Positions 8,928 through 17,759 of a stretch of 64,000 nucleotides of DNA are shown here, one piece after another. Under the pieces are notes generated by a model. That model was given only the letters and a program-made list of their open reading frames with translations. It was not told the DNA's origin and made no database searches. Both the position numbers and the translations under genes were made by a program. This DNA is from Salirhabdus euzebyi (GTDB lineage: Bacteria; Bacillota; Bacilli; Bacillales; Alkalibacillaceae), in NCBI RefSeq assembly GCF_014207435.1, contig NZ_JACHGH010000001.1, positions 434,001 through 498,000 of the forward strand, in the 5' to 3' direction. Each line of letters starts with the position of its first letter. The first letter of the stretch is position 1.

Positions 8928-10721
8928 TTATTCTTGCTCCTCATCATCCTGCATTTGTAGAGCATCTAATATTGATTGTGCAACTGGTTGTGGAATACCT
9001 AACTTTTTGAAATCATCAACCTGAGCATCTCTAATATCATCAATGGACTTAAAATGACGGAGAAGTAGGCGTTTTCGTTTTTGCCCTACTCCCTCAATGT
9101 CATCTAAAACGGACTGGAACGTACTTTTCCCTCTTAGTTGTCTATGAAAAGAAATGGCAAAACGGTGCACTTCATCCTGGATTCGTTGTATTAAATAAAA
9201 TTGCTGTGATTTCCTATTCATTTGAACTACTTCAGGCGGATTTCCATAAAGTAATTCACTTGTCCTATGCTTATCATCTTTTGCTAACCCACATAATGGT
9301 ATATCGAGCCCAAGTTCATTCTCGAGTACATCTAGTGCTGCACTCATTTGTCCTTTCCCACCATCTACAAGAATGAGGTCTGGTAAAGGCAAGCCCTCTT
9401 TTATGACTCTTTTATACCTTCGTCTTATTACTTCACGCATTGTCTCATAATCATCGGGACCTTTTACGTCTCTTATTTTATATTTTCGATAATCCTTCTT
9501 ACTTGGACGACCATCAACAAAAACAACCATGGCTGATACCGGATCTGTTCCCTGAATATTGGAATTATCAAAAGCTTCGATACGATGGGGTATCTCGATG
9601 TTTAACACTTCTCCTAATCCCTCTACTGCTTTTACCGTTCTTTCCTCATCTTGCTCAATCATAGAAAACTTCTCTTGCAATGCTATTTTTGCATTTTTCA
9701 TCGCTAACTCAACAAGTTCCTTTTTTCTTCCACGCATTGGGATTTTCACTTCTGTTTCTAATAGCTCCGTTAACACCTGCTTATCCGTTCCTAGAGGCAC
9801 AAAAATTTCTTTTGGTTTTGGGTGATTTTGATGGATGTAAAATCGGCCTACGTAACTAAGAAAGGTTTCTTCAGCATCATCAAAAAACGGAAAAATAGCT
9901 ACATCCCTTTCAATTAACTTTCCTTGGCGTATAAAAAAGACTTGTACACACATCCAACCTTTATCATAGGAAAAACCAAAAATATCTCGATTAACTTCAT
10001 CATTCAGCGTCATTTTTTGTTGTTCCATGACTGATTCAATGTGTTGAATTAAATCTCTATACTCTTTTGCTCGTTCAAAATCAAGCGTTTCTGCAGATTG
10101 CTGCATTTTATGCTGTAAACCCTTCTTTATTTCTTTATGACCTCCACTTAGAAACCTTGTGATACTTTGCACAATATCCTGATTTGTTTGATCAGACACA
10201 TGATATTCACAAGGGCCTAAGCACTGATGAATATGGTAGTAAAGACAAACACGATCGGGCATGGTATTACACTTTCTCAGGGGATATAAACGGTCTAATA
10301 ACTTTTTTGTTTCTCTTGCAGCATAGACGTTTGGATAAGGACCAAAGTATTTACCTTTATCCTTTTTCACCTTACGGGTAATGATGAGGCGTGGCTGCTT
10401 TTCTGCTGTTATTTTAATGTATGGATAACTTTTGTCATCACGAAGTAAAACATTATATTTAGGATCATATTTCTTTATTAAATTCATTTCCAAAATTAAT
10501 GCCTCTACTTCTGATGAGGTCACAATATATTCAAAAAAGTCTATTTCTTGGACAAGTCTTTGGGTTTTCGCATCATGTGCTCCTTTAAAATAGGAACGCA
10601 CACGATTTTTAAGCATTTTTGATTTCCCAACATAGATTACTTCATTGTGTTTATTTTTCATCAAATAGCAGCCTGGTTGGTCTGGTAGGACAGCTAATTT
10701 CTCTTGGATTCGTTTATTCAT
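8928..10721 (-). CDS. uvrC: Excinuclease ABC subunit C
   Basis: Makes both incisions in nucleotide excision repair after UvrAB marks the lesion. Domain order is complete: N-terminal GIY-YIG nuclease ([19 protein letters not shown], about residues 18-36) for the 3' cut, a Cys-containing linker with [19 protein letters not shown], the UvrB-interacting UVR motif near 200-235, the RNase H-like 5' nuclease with the [16 protein letters not shown] stretch and [10 protein letters not shown], and C-terminal helix-hairpin-helix pairs ([18 protein letters not shown]). At 597 residues it is full length. It is followed only by the convergent yslB. Confidence 0.97.
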   Translation of the reverse strand: MNKRIQEKLAVLPDQPGCYLMKNKHNEVIYVGKSKMLKNRVRSYFKGAHDAKTQRLVQEIDFFEYIVTSSEVEALILEMNLIKKYDPKYNVLLRDDKSYPYIKITAEKQPRLIITRKVKKDKGKYFGPYPNVYAARETKKLLDRLYPLRKCNTMPDRVCLYYHIHQCLGPCEYHVSDQTNQDIVQSITRFLSGGHKEIKKGLQHKMQQSAETLDFERAKEYRDLIQHIESVMEQQKMTLNDEVNRDIFGFSYDKGWMCVQVFFIRQGKLIERDVAIFPFFDDAEETFLSYVGRFYIHQNHPKPKEIFVPLGTDKQVLTELLETEVKIPMRGRKKELVELAMKNAKIALQEKFSMIEQDEERTVKAVEGLGEVLNIEIPHRIEAFDNSNIQGTDPVSAMVVFVDGRPSKKDYRKYKIRDVKGPDDYETMREVIRRRYKRVIKEGLPLPDLILVDGGKGQMSAALDVLENELGLDIPLCGLAKDDKHRTSELLYGNPPEVVQMNRKSQQFYLIQRIQDEVHRFAISFHRQLRGKSTFQSVLDDIEGVGQKRKRLLLRHFKSIDDIRDAQVDDFKKLGIPQPVAQSILDALQMQDDEEQE

Positions 10722-10779
10722 TTTCCATTCACGCTCCTAAAGGCATCATCATGGAAAAGATGTGCGTTCTTTACGTGCA

Positions 10780-10816
10780 AAAAATTCCCTTGTCATAATG
10801 ATAGACAAGGGAATCT
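10780..10816 (-). terminator. Terminator of trxA
   Basis: Perfect ATTCCCTTGTC / GACAAGGGAAT stem with a nine-base loop and a T-run on the minus strand, about 30 bases after the trxA stop. Confidence 0.9.
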
Positions 10817-10846
10817 TTTCATGCAATATACTTTTGGTATTTTAAA

Positions 10847-11161
10847 TTAAGAATGTTTGTTAACTAGCTCAGCTAGGGCATCTTTCGGTTGAAAACCTAC
10901 TACTTGATCAACTACTTCCCCATCTTTAAATAGTAGTAAGGTTGGGATACTCATTACGCCAAATTTTTGAGCTGTTTCTTGGTTTTCATCAACGTCTAGC
11001 TTAATGATTTTCACTTTATCTGACATTTCACTATCAAGCTCTTCTAATACTGGTGCAATCATTTTACAAGGTCCACACCAAGGTGCCCAAAAGTCTGCAA
11101 GAACAAGTCCTTCTGAAGTTTCTTGGTTAAAGTTTTGATCACTAGCCTTTACAATTGCCAT
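10847..11161 (-). CDS. trxA: Thioredoxin
   Basis: Cytoplasmic 104-residue dithiol reductant for ribonucleotide reductase and other disulfide-forming enzymes. The redox motif WCGPC (Cys29, Cys32) sits in [11 protein letters not shown], and the cis-proline loop is SIPTLLLF. A strong AGGAGG-type site precedes the ATG. Monocistronic, with its own terminator. It lies between uvrC and the etf genes. Confidence 0.98.
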   Translation of the reverse strand: MAIVKASDQNFNQETSEGLVLADFWAPWCGPCKMIAPVLEELDSEMSDKVKIIKLDVDENQETAQKFGVMSIPTLLLFKDGEVVDQVVGFQPKDALAELVNKHS

Positions 11162-11403
11162 TATAAAATTCCTCCTAAGCCATGCTTATTCAATTCTAAA
11201 TTAAGTATAACATCTTGGAATGATCTGTTTCCAATAGTTTGTTTTGCTTATTATTTCTCATAAGAATAATATAATTCATTATAGTCATTTCGAAAAGAAA
11301 TCTGCTTATGTAAAAAAGCGCTTCTTCGTAAAAATCATTGTCATTTGTGTCATAGTTGATAGAAAATACGACGTAACCATTGAACTTTAATTCCAGCTGC
11401 TAC

Positions 11404-11515
11404 GGAAATACACTACGCTTTCCACGGGCTCGCGCTGAGCCTCCTCACTCGCACAGAACGCTCGCTGTCGGGGCTCAACGTCTTCGCTGTCCCGCAGGAG
11501 TCTACGTGTATTTCC
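11404..11515. repeat. Palindromic GC-rich intergenic repeat, family B, copy 1
   Basis: About 110 bases bounded by inverted ends GGAAATACAC and GTGTATTTCC. The inside is much more GC-rich than its surroundings, with GCTGAGCCTCCTC and CCCGCAGGAGTCTACG blocks. It resembles a repeat that I know from many Bacillaceae intergenic regions. No reading frame is evident. It lies in the 750-base gap between trxA and etfA. Confidence 0.75.
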
Positions 11516-11663
11516 TTCCTTAGCATGTGCTTATCTTTAATGTACGGATGAATTGGGAAAAAGAAAGTTAAAAATCAAGTCATAGTGATAAGCAAGAATT
11601 ATCTAACATGCCTATATGGTTTACCAATATCCTTGGAATTAGAAAGTCAATCTTAGCGTAGGC

Positions 11664-11764
11664 AGAATACGCAGACTCCTACGGGATAGCACGTGTCTGA
11701 AGACCCCGCAGCGATGGTTTTCCGCGGGGAGGCTGAGGCCGTGCCCGTGAAAGCGGAGTATTCT
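11664..11764. repeat. Palindromic GC-rich intergenic repeat, family B, copy 2 (inverted)
   Basis: About 100 bases bounded by AGAATAC and GTATTCT, related to copy 1 in the opposite orientation: it reads GCAGACTCCTACGGGA and GGGGAGGCTGAGGCC where copy 1 read on the other strand has similar blocks. The two copies form a large inverted pair with about 150 bases between them. Apart from these copies, the trxA promoter side and the etfA terminator, I see nothing else in this gap. Confidence 0.75.
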
Positions 11765-11872
11765 GACGAAGCGTTCGTATTCACTCATCAAAATGCAAAG
11801 CTATAGTTATGTCGTAGTTTAAGGATATTGTATCAAAAGCAGTATTTATTGAGAAAACAACCTTTAAAAAGT

Positions 11873-11906
11873 AAAATGCCCAGTAAACCTAAAAAGGTAC
11901 TGGGCA
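11873..11906 (-). terminator. Terminator of the fadR-fadB-etfBA operon
   Basis: Minus-strand TGCCCAGTA / TACTGGGCA stem with inner pairing, followed by TTTTACTTTTT, eight bases after the etfA stop. Confidence 0.88.
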
Positions 11907-11913
11907 CTGATGA

Positions 11914-12894
11914 TTATGCGTTAACTTTTAATTTTTTAATTTCTTCTGTTAATTTAGGAACTACATCAAATAGATCTCCAACAATTCCATAATCAGCAAC
12001 ATTAAAGATGTTAGCTTCTGGATCTTTGTTAATCGCAACGATTACTTTTGAATTAGACATTCCTGCTAAATGCTGAATAGCTCCGGAAATACCACATGCA
12101 ATATATAAGTCAGGTGTTACTACCTTACCCGTTTGCCCAATTTGAAGGGAGTAATCACAGTAGTCTGCATCACACGCACCACGTGAAGCTCCAACTGCAC
12201 CACCTAGTGCATCTGCAAGCTCTTGAAGTGGTTCAAAACCTTCTTTACTTTTTACCCCACGACCACCTGCGATTACTACTTTTGCCTCAGATAGATCTAC
12301 ACCTTCTGTAGATTTTCTAAGCACTTCTTTAATTACTGTACGAATATCTTTAATTTCAACCTCTTTAGCAGTGATTTCACCTGTTCTGCTTTCATCACGC
12401 TCTAAAGGAGCAATGTTATTCGGACGAACTGTCGCAAAAATCAATCCATCTGTAACAATTTTCTTCTCAAAAGCTTTACCAGAGTATATTGGTCTTGTAA
12501 AAACAACATTTCCACCAGCAACTTCAATGCTTGTTACGTCTGATATTAAACCACTATCTAGTTTACTAGCTAGCTTTGGTGTTAAATCTTTACCTGCAGC
12601 TGTGTGTCCCATTACAATTCCTTCTGGATCTTCATCTTCTATTACAGCTAATGCAGCTTGTGCATAACCCTCAGATGTATACGTTTTTAAAGTTTCGTTT
12701 TGAACAGTAACAACTCGATCCGCTCCATAATAAATTAGCTCTTGAGCAGCTTTTTCTAAACTTCCATCTCCAAAAACTGCTGCTACAATTTCTCCGCCCT
12801 CACTAACCAATTTTGCAGCGGCAACGGCTTCAAAAGATACGTTACGAAGTTCTCCGTCACGCACTTCACCAAAAACAACGATTTTTTTACTCAT
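11914..12894 (-). CDS. etfA: Electron transfer flavoprotein alpha subunit
   Basis: The FAD-bearing subunit of ETF, which accepts electrons from acyl-CoA dehydrogenases and passes them toward menaquinone. The C-terminal FAD domain is recognisable by VIAGGRGVKSKEGFEPL, GASRGACDADY, the GQTGKVVTPDLYIACGISGA loop and the final NIFNVADYGIVGD segment. The 326-residue length is normal. It lies 29 bases after etfB and is the last gene of the fatty acid oxidation operon, with a terminator immediately downstream. FadR control is inferred from the operator upstream of fadR. Confidence 0.97.
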   Translation of the reverse strand: MSKKIVVFGEVRDGELRNVSFEAVAAAKLVSEGGEIVAAVFGDGSLEKAAQELIYYGADRVVTVQNETLKTYTSEGYAQAALAVIEDEDPEGIVMGHTAAGKDLTPKLASKLDSGLISDVTSIEVAGGNVVFTRPIYSGKAFEKKIVTDGLIFATVRPNNIAPLERDESRTGEITAKEVEIKDIRTVIKEVLRKSTEGVDLSEAKVVIAGGRGVKSKEGFEPLQELADALGGAVGASRGACDADYCDYSLQIGQTGKVVTPDLYIACGISGAIQHLAGMSNSKVIVAINKDPEANIFNVADYGIVGDLFDVVPKLTEEIKKLKVNA

Positions 12895-12923
12895 GACAAT
12901 TCCCCTTTCCTTAGCTGTGTGTT

Positions 12924-13697
12924 TTATATTACCTTCGATTCATTTCTAAGTAATGACACTAACTCTTTAACTTGATCGTCAATTTCACCTTCTAAAACTT
13001 TTCCAGCCTCTTTTGCAGGTGGTAAGAACACTTCAATTGTTTTTGTCTTCGGTTCTACATCATCTTCATCTAAATCTAAATCATCTAATTCCAACTCTTC
13101 AAGTGGCTTCTTTTTCGCTTTCATAATACCAGGTAGAGATGGATATCTAGGTTCATTTAACCCTTGTTGACATGTAACAAGTAAAGGTAAGGAAGCATCT
13201 AATTTTTCGACGTCGCCTTCTACGTCTCTCTCGATATGAGCAGTATCACCATCGATTTTAAGATTTGTAATAGTTGTTACATATGGAATGTTCAGTTTTT
13301 CTGCTAAGCGAGGTCCAATTTGACCACTTGCTTGGTCGATTGCCACGTTACCAGCTAATATGAGATCATATTCTTTGTCATCAAAGAAAGCCTCTAAAAT
13401 TTTAACCGTTGTAAATTGGTCACTTTCTTCCACATCGTCTTCTGTATTAATTAATACAGCTTTATCTGCACCCATTGCCAATGCAGTACGTAATTGTTTT
13501 TCAGCATCTTCACTGCCAATTGTCACAACCGTTACTTCTCCACCATGTTCATCTCTTAATTGAATAGCTTCTTCAATTGCATACTCATCGTATGGATTAA
13601 TGATAAACTCTGCGCCTTCCTCTTCAATTCGGCCATTTGAGATAACAATTTTCTCCTCTGTATCAAACGTTCTTTTCATTAGTACGTAAATATTCAT
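12924..13697 (-). CDS. etfB: Electron transfer flavoprotein beta subunit
   Basis: Partner of EtfA; binds AMP and contacts the dehydrogenases. Family features are the N-terminal YVLMKRTFDTEEKI, the NPYDEYAIEEA loop and ALAMGADKAVLI, followed by a recognition-loop region around EPRYPSLPGIMKAKKK. The acidic stretch LEELELDDLDLDEDDVE near residue 200 is more charged than the rest but typical of the C-terminal arm. 257 residues. Between fadB and etfA in one operon. Confidence 0.97.
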   Translation of the reverse strand: MNIYVLMKRTFDTEEKIVISNGRIEEEGAEFIINPYDEYAIEEAIQLRDEHGGEVTVVTIGSEDAEKQLRTALAMGADKAVLINTEDDVEESDQFTTVKILEAFFDDKEYDLILAGNVAIDQASGQIGPRLAEKLNIPYVTTITNLKIDGDTAHIERDVEGDVEKLDASLPLLVTCQQGLNEPRYPSLPGIMKAKKKPLEELELDDLDLDEDDVEPKTKTIEVFLPPAKEAGKVLEGEIDDQVKELVSLLRNESKVI

Positions 13698-13715
13698 ATA
13701 AAAACCTCCTTAAGT

Positions 13716-14489
13716 CTATTTATCTTTGAAATTAGGTTTACGCTTTTCAATAAATGCTTGTACGCCTTCCTTAGCATCTTCTGTGCCAAAGATATTTCCA
13801 AAGCTTTTTGCTTCTTCATATACACCTGTTTGAAATTGGGATGTATATGTAAAGGGAATTAATCCCATTATGGCATTGATAGATGGTGCACTTTTATCAA
13901 CTATTTTACTTACTAGTTTACTAGTAAATTCTTTTAATTCATCCTCAGTAACCGCATGATTTGCTAGGCCAAGTTGGACTGCTTCATCACCTGTGATTGG
14001 TCTTCCTGTCAAAATCATTTCATACGCCTTAGGAATACCAACATAACGAGGGAGTCGCTGTGTTCCTGCGAATCCAGGAATTATTCCTAGGGTTAATTCT
14101 GGTAAGCCTAGCTTTGCCTCATGTGTCACAATACGGATATGGCAAGACATGGCAAGTTCTAAACCACCACCTAAAGCAGCTCCATGAATGGATGCAATAA
14201 TAGGAATATGGAATTTTTCCATGCGATCAAATATTTGTTGTCCTTGTTGAGCAAGGCTCGTATAGTCGTCAGCATTTTGTAAAGATGTGAACTCTTTTAT
14301 ATCCGCTCCTGCAGAAAAGAATTTCCCTTCCCCTTGAATAACAATCGCCTTTACTGTGCGATTATGTTCAATTTGATCCAACACTTCTGAAAGCTCTTTC
14401 AAAAGTCCTGAAGAAAGGGCATTAGCAGGTGGGCTGTGAAAAAGTATATTCGCTACATTACCATCAACATGTAGTGATAATTTTTCCAC
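13716..14489 (-). CDS. fadB: Enoyl-CoA hydratase (FadB/YsiB)
   Basis: Crotonase-family enzyme that hydrates trans-2-enoyl-CoA in the beta-oxidation cycle. The oxyanion-hole motif is FFSAGADIKEF near residue 60, and the second is IHGAALGGGLELAMSCH near 105-120. The catalytic glutamates are expected at GLPELTLGIIPGFAGT (about 130-145). The start is GTG with GGAGGA upstream. It lies 39 bases after fadR and 18 before etfB, so it is cotranscribed with both. The precise substrate range cannot be read from sequence. Confidence 0.93.
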   Translation of the reverse strand: MEKLSLHVDGNVANILFHSPPANALSSGLLKELSEVLDQIEHNRTVKAIVIQGEGKFFSAGADIKEFTSLQNADDYTSLAQQGQQIFDRMEKFHIPIIASIHGAALGGGLELAMSCHIRIVTHEAKLGLPELTLGIIPGFAGTQRLPRYVGIPKAYEMILTGRPITGDEAVQLGLANHAVTEDELKEFTSKLVSKIVDKSAPSINAIMGLIPFTYTSQFQTGVYEEAKSFGNIFGTEDAKEGVQAFIEKRKPNFKDK

Positions 14490-14528
14490 CTGTATTCCTC
14501 CTCCCTATACCTTTAACAATTTTTAACG

Positions 14529-15110
14529 TTATTTTATTAAACCATTTGTTATAAAATGGTGAACGTCCTTTGTTTGAGATACTAAATTGTATCGTTGTTC
14601 CTTCATGACCCAGTTCGTAACAACTTCATCTAATGTACCAAAAATCATTTGGCGAACTAGTTTTATATTGATTTCAGGGTGATATAACCCTTCTTCAATA
14701 CCTTCTTTTAAGATTTCATCAACAATCCCCAAATATCCTTTAAGTACGTCATTAATTTTTAATCGCAAATCTTTATTGGACTGACGTAACTCTAGTTGTG
14801 TTACAATGGCCAAATTGTGGTTCTCAGCAAGCTGTCTAAAGTGCATTTGAATTAAGGAATAAAGTTTATCACTAGCATTATCCTTTTTCTCAATGTCTTC
14901 TTTAATTCTCTCAACAAACTGACCCATCTTTTCTTGAAATAAAGAAACTAAAATATCTTCTTTATTTTTAAAATACAAGTAGATTGTTCCATCGGCTACA
15001 CCAGCTTTTTTTGCAATTTTGGATACTTGAGAAGCGTGATAACCATTCTCTGCAATCACTTCTACTGCAGCATCAATAATTTGTTTGTATTTCGGTTTAT
15101 TTTTTTTCAT
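14529..15110 (-). CDS. fadR: TetR-family fatty acid degradation repressor FadR
   Basis: A 193-residue TetR regulator. The helix-turn-helix is at residues 10-50 (IIDAAVEVIAENGYHASQVS ... GVADGTIYLYFKNKEDILV), followed by an all-helical ligand-binding C-terminus. In B. subtilis FadR represses beta-oxidation genes and releases DNA when it binds long-chain acyl-CoA. The place at the head of fadB-etfB-etfA and the palindrome across its own promoter support the same role and autoregulation. A short hairpin repeat lies 12 bases upstream of the ATG, just before the ribosome-binding site. Confidence 0.92.
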   Translation of the reverse strand: MKKNKPKYKQIIDAAVEVIAENGYHASQVSKIAKKAGVADGTIYLYFKNKEDILVSLFQEKMGQFVERIKEDIEKKDNASDKLYSLIQMHFRQLAENHNLAIVTQLELRQSNKDLRLKINDVLKGYLGIVDEILKEGIEEGLYHPEINIKLVRQMIFGTLDEVVTNWVMKEQRYNLVSQTKDVHHFITNGLIK

Positions 15111-15123
15111 AATGTTCTCCTTA

Positions 15124-15193
15124 TTAGAAAAACTCGGCTTATCGCCAAGTCTTTAAGTAGAAGGCGATTGCAATGTTTTTAACGCTTATACTT
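15124..15193. repeat. Dispersed hairpin repeat, family A, copy 1 (fadR leader)
   Basis: Begins TTAGAAAAACTCGGCTTAT followed by CGCCAAGTC and ends in a CTTATACTTT tail. It closely matches a copy at 26607-26669 and more loosely those at 39548 and 62537. CTTGGCGATAAGCCGAG can form a hairpin in the fadR transcript, directly before the ribosome-binding site. Confidence 0.7.
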
Positions 15194-15215
15194 TAATGTG
15201 TTGACTCCGTCAATC

Positions 15216-15253
15216 AATAAAACTGAATGAATGGTCATTCACTCAGTTTTATT
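15216..15253. promoter_or_regulatory. FadR operator: 38-base near-perfect palindrome
   Basis: Arms of 18 bases (left AATAAAACTGAATGAATG) with one mismatch and a two-base GT centre. The inner TGAATGA-N4-TCATTCA core matches the FadR box type known from B. subtilis. It overlaps the -10 region and the expected transcription start of fadR. The ability to form an RNA hairpin also makes it a possible terminator for lcfA readthrough. Confidence 0.82.
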
Positions 15254-15279
15254 TTATAAGGAAATTATTCTAGTGTCAA
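15251..15279 (-). promoter_or_regulatory. Sigma-A promoter of fadR-fadB-etfBA
   Basis: Minus-strand TTGACA, 17 bases, TAAAAT. The perfect -35 and spacing, with the FadR palindrome touching the -10, fit a repressible promoter. Confidence 0.72.
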
Positions 15280-15342
15280 CTACATGGACACATTTTTTGC
15301 TTGTACATTACAATGTTAAAAAAAGCAAGAGAAAGGAAACAA

Positions 15343-17043
15343 CTAGACACTTTGTTGTTTGTTTTGTTTTTCTTTCTCCTCATCAACCAATTTTCTTCTT
15401 AAAATTTTACCAACTGCTGTTTTAGGTAATTCATCTCTAAATTCATATATTCTTGGAGCTTTATATGCTGCTAAACTTTTTCTGCAAAATTCATTTAGTT
15501 CTTCTTCCGTCAATTCATGGCCATCTTTTAGTACAACGTATGCCTTTACTGTTTCTCCTCTATATGGATCAGGGATTCCTGCTACAACAGCCTCTTGAAC
15601 ACTTTCATGTTCATAAAGTACTTCTTCTACTTCACGAGGATAAATGTTGTATCCACCAGCGATAATCATATCCTTTTTACGGTCAACAACATAGAAAAAC
15701 CCTTCTTCATCCATATAACCCATGTCACCAGTAAAGAGCCAACCATCTTTTAGTACTTTATCTGTTTCTTCTTGATTATTCCAATATCCTTTCATGACTT
15801 GAGGACCTTTTACAGCTATCTCCCCAACCTCATTTAACTCCGCTTCCTCTAAAGGTTCAGTAGATTTAAAAATTTTAGCATCTGTATCTGGCCATGGTAC
15901 ACCAATACTACCACTAACTCGTTTATCCCACAAAAAGTTTGAATGGGTTACTGGAGAGCTTTCTGTTAGACCGTAACCTTCTACTAGCTTTCCACCTGTT
16001 TCTTTCTCAAACTTTTCTTGAACCTCTATTGGCAATGGAGCAGAACCACTAATACATGCCTCTACTGAAGATAGGTCATAATTTTTTAAGTTTGGATGAT
16101 TTAGTAAACCAACATAAATTGTTGGGGCACCTGGGAATAGAGTCGGCTTCTGCTTATCTATCGTTTTTAATACATCTTCCGGATCGAATTTTGGCATCAA
16201 AATCATTTTTGTTGCCATCATTATTGATAAATTCATAACAGCAGTCATACCATATACATGAAAAAATGGTAGAACACCCATTGTTACATCTTGGCCTTTT
16301 TTCGCTTTGTACATCCAATGTTGAGACATCTGCGTATTGGCAACTAAATTATAATGGGTAAGCATGACACCTTTAGGAAAACCAGTTGTACCTCCTGTAT
16401 ACTGTAGTAACGCTAAATCTTCTTTTGGATTCACCTCAACTGATTTGACCGATTCTGTTGCCTCTTTTAAGATGTTAACCCATTGATGAACAGTTCCACC
16501 ATGTTTTGGTTTTTCGAATTCCCCATATTCCTTTTTTTGCACAAAAGGATATAGTAAGTTTTTGGGGAATGGTAAATAATCTTTAATACCGGTAACAAAG
16601 ACGTGCTTTAAATCTGTATTGTCTCTAACTTTTTTCACTCTTGGATAGAGTAAGTCAAGACAAACAATAAAGTGTGCACCTGAGTCTTTAAGTTGATATT
16701 CTAGCTCTCGTTCCGTATAAAGAGGATTAGTTGGAACGACAATAGCTCCAGCCATTAATGCACCGTAGTAGGCAATTACAGATTGAGGTGAGTTCGGTAA
16801 CATAATAGCTACGCGGTCACCTTTTTCTAAACCCAAACTTTGAAAATAGCTTGCAATCTTCTTAGTTTGTGAAAACACCTCTTCAAAGGATAATTCTTTA
16901 CCCAAGAAGTGAAGCGCTTTCATATCTGGGTATTCTTCTGCCGATTCTTGAAGAAATTGCTGAAGTGGCTTCTCGTCATACTGAATAGAAGTAGGAATTT
17001 CAGCTGGATAATGCTTAAACCACACTTTTACATCTTCCCCCAT
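15343..17043 (-). CDS. lcfA: Long-chain fatty acid-CoA ligase
   Basis: Activates fatty acids to acyl-CoA through an acyl-adenylate. The AMP-binding P-loop motif is YTGGTTGFPKGVMLTH near residue 213, with GYGLTESSPVTH near 335 and GWLFTGDMGYMDEEG near 425; the late catalytic lysine region is PKTAVGKILRRKLV. 566 residues is typical. It lies upstream of fadR in transcription order with its own sigma-A promoter. AAGGAGG precedes the ATG. It supplies the acyl-CoA that both induces FadR and feeds FadB and EtfAB. Confidence 0.96.
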   Translation of the reverse strand: MGEDVKVWFKHYPAEIPTSIQYDEKPLQQFLQESAEEYPDMKALHFLGKELSFEEVFSQTKKIASYFQSLGLEKGDRVAIMLPNSPQSVIAYYGALMAGAIVVPTNPLYTERELEYQLKDSGAHFIVCLDLLYPRVKKVRDNTDLKHVFVTGIKDYLPFPKNLLYPFVQKKEYGEFEKPKHGGTVHQWVNILKEATESVKSVEVNPKEDLALLQYTGGTTGFPKGVMLTHYNLVANTQMSQHWMYKAKKGQDVTMGVLPFFHVYGMTAVMNLSIMMATKMILMPKFDPEDVLKTIDKQKPTLFPGAPTIYVGLLNHPNLKNYDLSSVEACISGSAPLPIEVQEKFEKETGGKLVEGYGLTESSPVTHSNFLWDKRVSGSIGVPWPDTDAKIFKSTEPLEEAELNEVGEIAVKGPQVMKGYWNNQEETDKVLKDGWLFTGDMGYMDEEGFFYVVDRKKDMIIAGGYNIYPREVEEVLYEHESVQEAVVAGIPDPYRGETVKAYVVLKDGHELTEEELNEFCRKSLAAYKAPRIYEFRDELPKTAVGKILRRKLVDEEKEKQNKQQSV

Positions 17044-17073
17044 TTTTAAGCCTCCTTAAAATGTATTACTCTC

Positions 17074-17102
17074 ATTATAATCATTCATACGTCTAATTTG
17101 AA
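17074..17102 (-). promoter_or_regulatory. Sigma-A promoter of lcfA
   Basis: Minus-strand TTCAAA, 17 bases, TATAAT, about 30 bases upstream of the start codon. The spacer ends in ATGAATGAT, one half of a FadR box; the other half is not evident. Confidence 0.65.
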
Positions 17103-17193
17103 ATATTATTTATAATTATCAGATTATTTTTTTAGAAAAAAGTCATCTTCATTACCTATACCACAGTAGTTAGACTGAATAATAAATGAAATT

Positions 17194-17229
17194 AGAGAAG
17201 CCTCGCTTTTTGATAAGCGAGGCTTCTCT
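17194..17229 (-). terminator. Hairpin terminator after the yshE unit
   Basis: Perfect 15-base stem AGAGAAGCCTCGCTT / AAGCGAGGCTTCTCT with a six-base loop. The T-tract on the minus strand is weak (AATTTCATTTATT). It starts one base after the stop of the small ORF. Confidence 0.78.
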
Positions 17230-17230
17230 A

Positions 17231-17311
17231 TTATGCTGTCATTATATAATATATTCCGATGATCAAAAATAAAGCGGAAACTACCATTAATATTATTGCT
17301 AGCCTTTTCAT
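17231..17311 (-). CDS. 26-residue single-helix membrane peptide
   Basis: A short ORF that begins MKRLAIILMVVSALFLIIG and ends in IYYIMTA. It has two basic residues at the N-terminus and then one uninterrupted hydrophobic helix, as in many bacterial small membrane proteins. An ideal ribosome-binding site AAGGAGA lies eight bases before the ATG, inside the 12-base gap after the yshE stop. The stop codon abuts a strong hairpin terminator. This tight packing between yshE and the terminator argues for real translation. I do not recognise a family. Function is unknown; partnership with YshE is only a guess from position. Confidence 0.6.
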   Translation of the reverse strand: MKRLAIILMVVSALFLIIGIYYIMTA

Positions 17312-17323
17312 TTAATGTTCTCC

Positions 17324-17734
17324 TTATATAATATTCGCTCCAATAACAAAGGATAACCCAATCGAAATTACCATCGCTATTAAACCAACTGCTCTGTTAT
17401 CATTTGCGATTTCATCATCAATGCGAAAAGTTGGTGTTAGAAATTCAAAAATAAAATAACCGATTAATAACAGGATAAACCCTATCATTCCCCATCCTAC
17501 ACTCTGTAACAAGGAATCGTTATGTTCAATAGAATAGCGAAAAATATTGGCTATACCAAATATTTTTCCTCCGGTCGCCATTGCTACAGAAAAATTACCC
17601 TTTTTAATTTCTTCCCAATTGTTATACTTCGTTACCAGTTCAAATATCGCTAAAAAAAGGATAGAACACAAAACGACTACACTAAACCGCGCGGCTGTGT
17701 CTACAATTGGATTTTCCCAAAATTCACTCCACAT
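17324..17734 (-). CDS. yshE: DUF350 family membrane protein (YshE)
   Basis: An integral membrane protein of about 136 residues with four predicted helices, of the DUF350 family. Family-like features are paired GxxxG-rich helices, AMATGGKIFGIANI in the second helix, and the late acidic loop IDDEIANDNRAVGLIA. I start at ATG 17734 (MWSEFWENP), six bases after GGGGAGA; a GTG two codons earlier is possible. It follows mutS2 by 25 bases, so it is probably the last large gene of the zapA-cvpA-polX-mutS2 unit. Function is unknown. Confidence 0.82.
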   Translation of the reverse strand: MWSEFWENPIVDTAARFSVVVLCSILFLAIFELVTKYNNWEEIKKGNFSVAMATGGKIFGIANIFRYSIEHNDSLLQSVGWGMIGFILLLIGYFIFEFLTPTFRIDDEIANDNRAVGLIAMVISIGLSFVIGANII

Positions 17735-17759
17735 CCTCACTCTCCCCTTTCGTTCTCAC

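Noticed and set aside
11404-11764. Insertion sequence or transposon between trxA and etfA
   Set aside because: There is no transposase frame, and each element is only about 100 bases; repeat element is the better description.
12371-12667. Open plus-strand frame of 98 codons opposite etfA
   Set aside because: Antisense shadow of a conserved gene, with low-complexity Ser-rich content typical of such frames.
17044-17102. Second FadR operator at the lcfA promoter
   Set aside because: Only one half-site (ATGAATGAT) is present; the other half does not match, so I recorded the promoter but not an operator.
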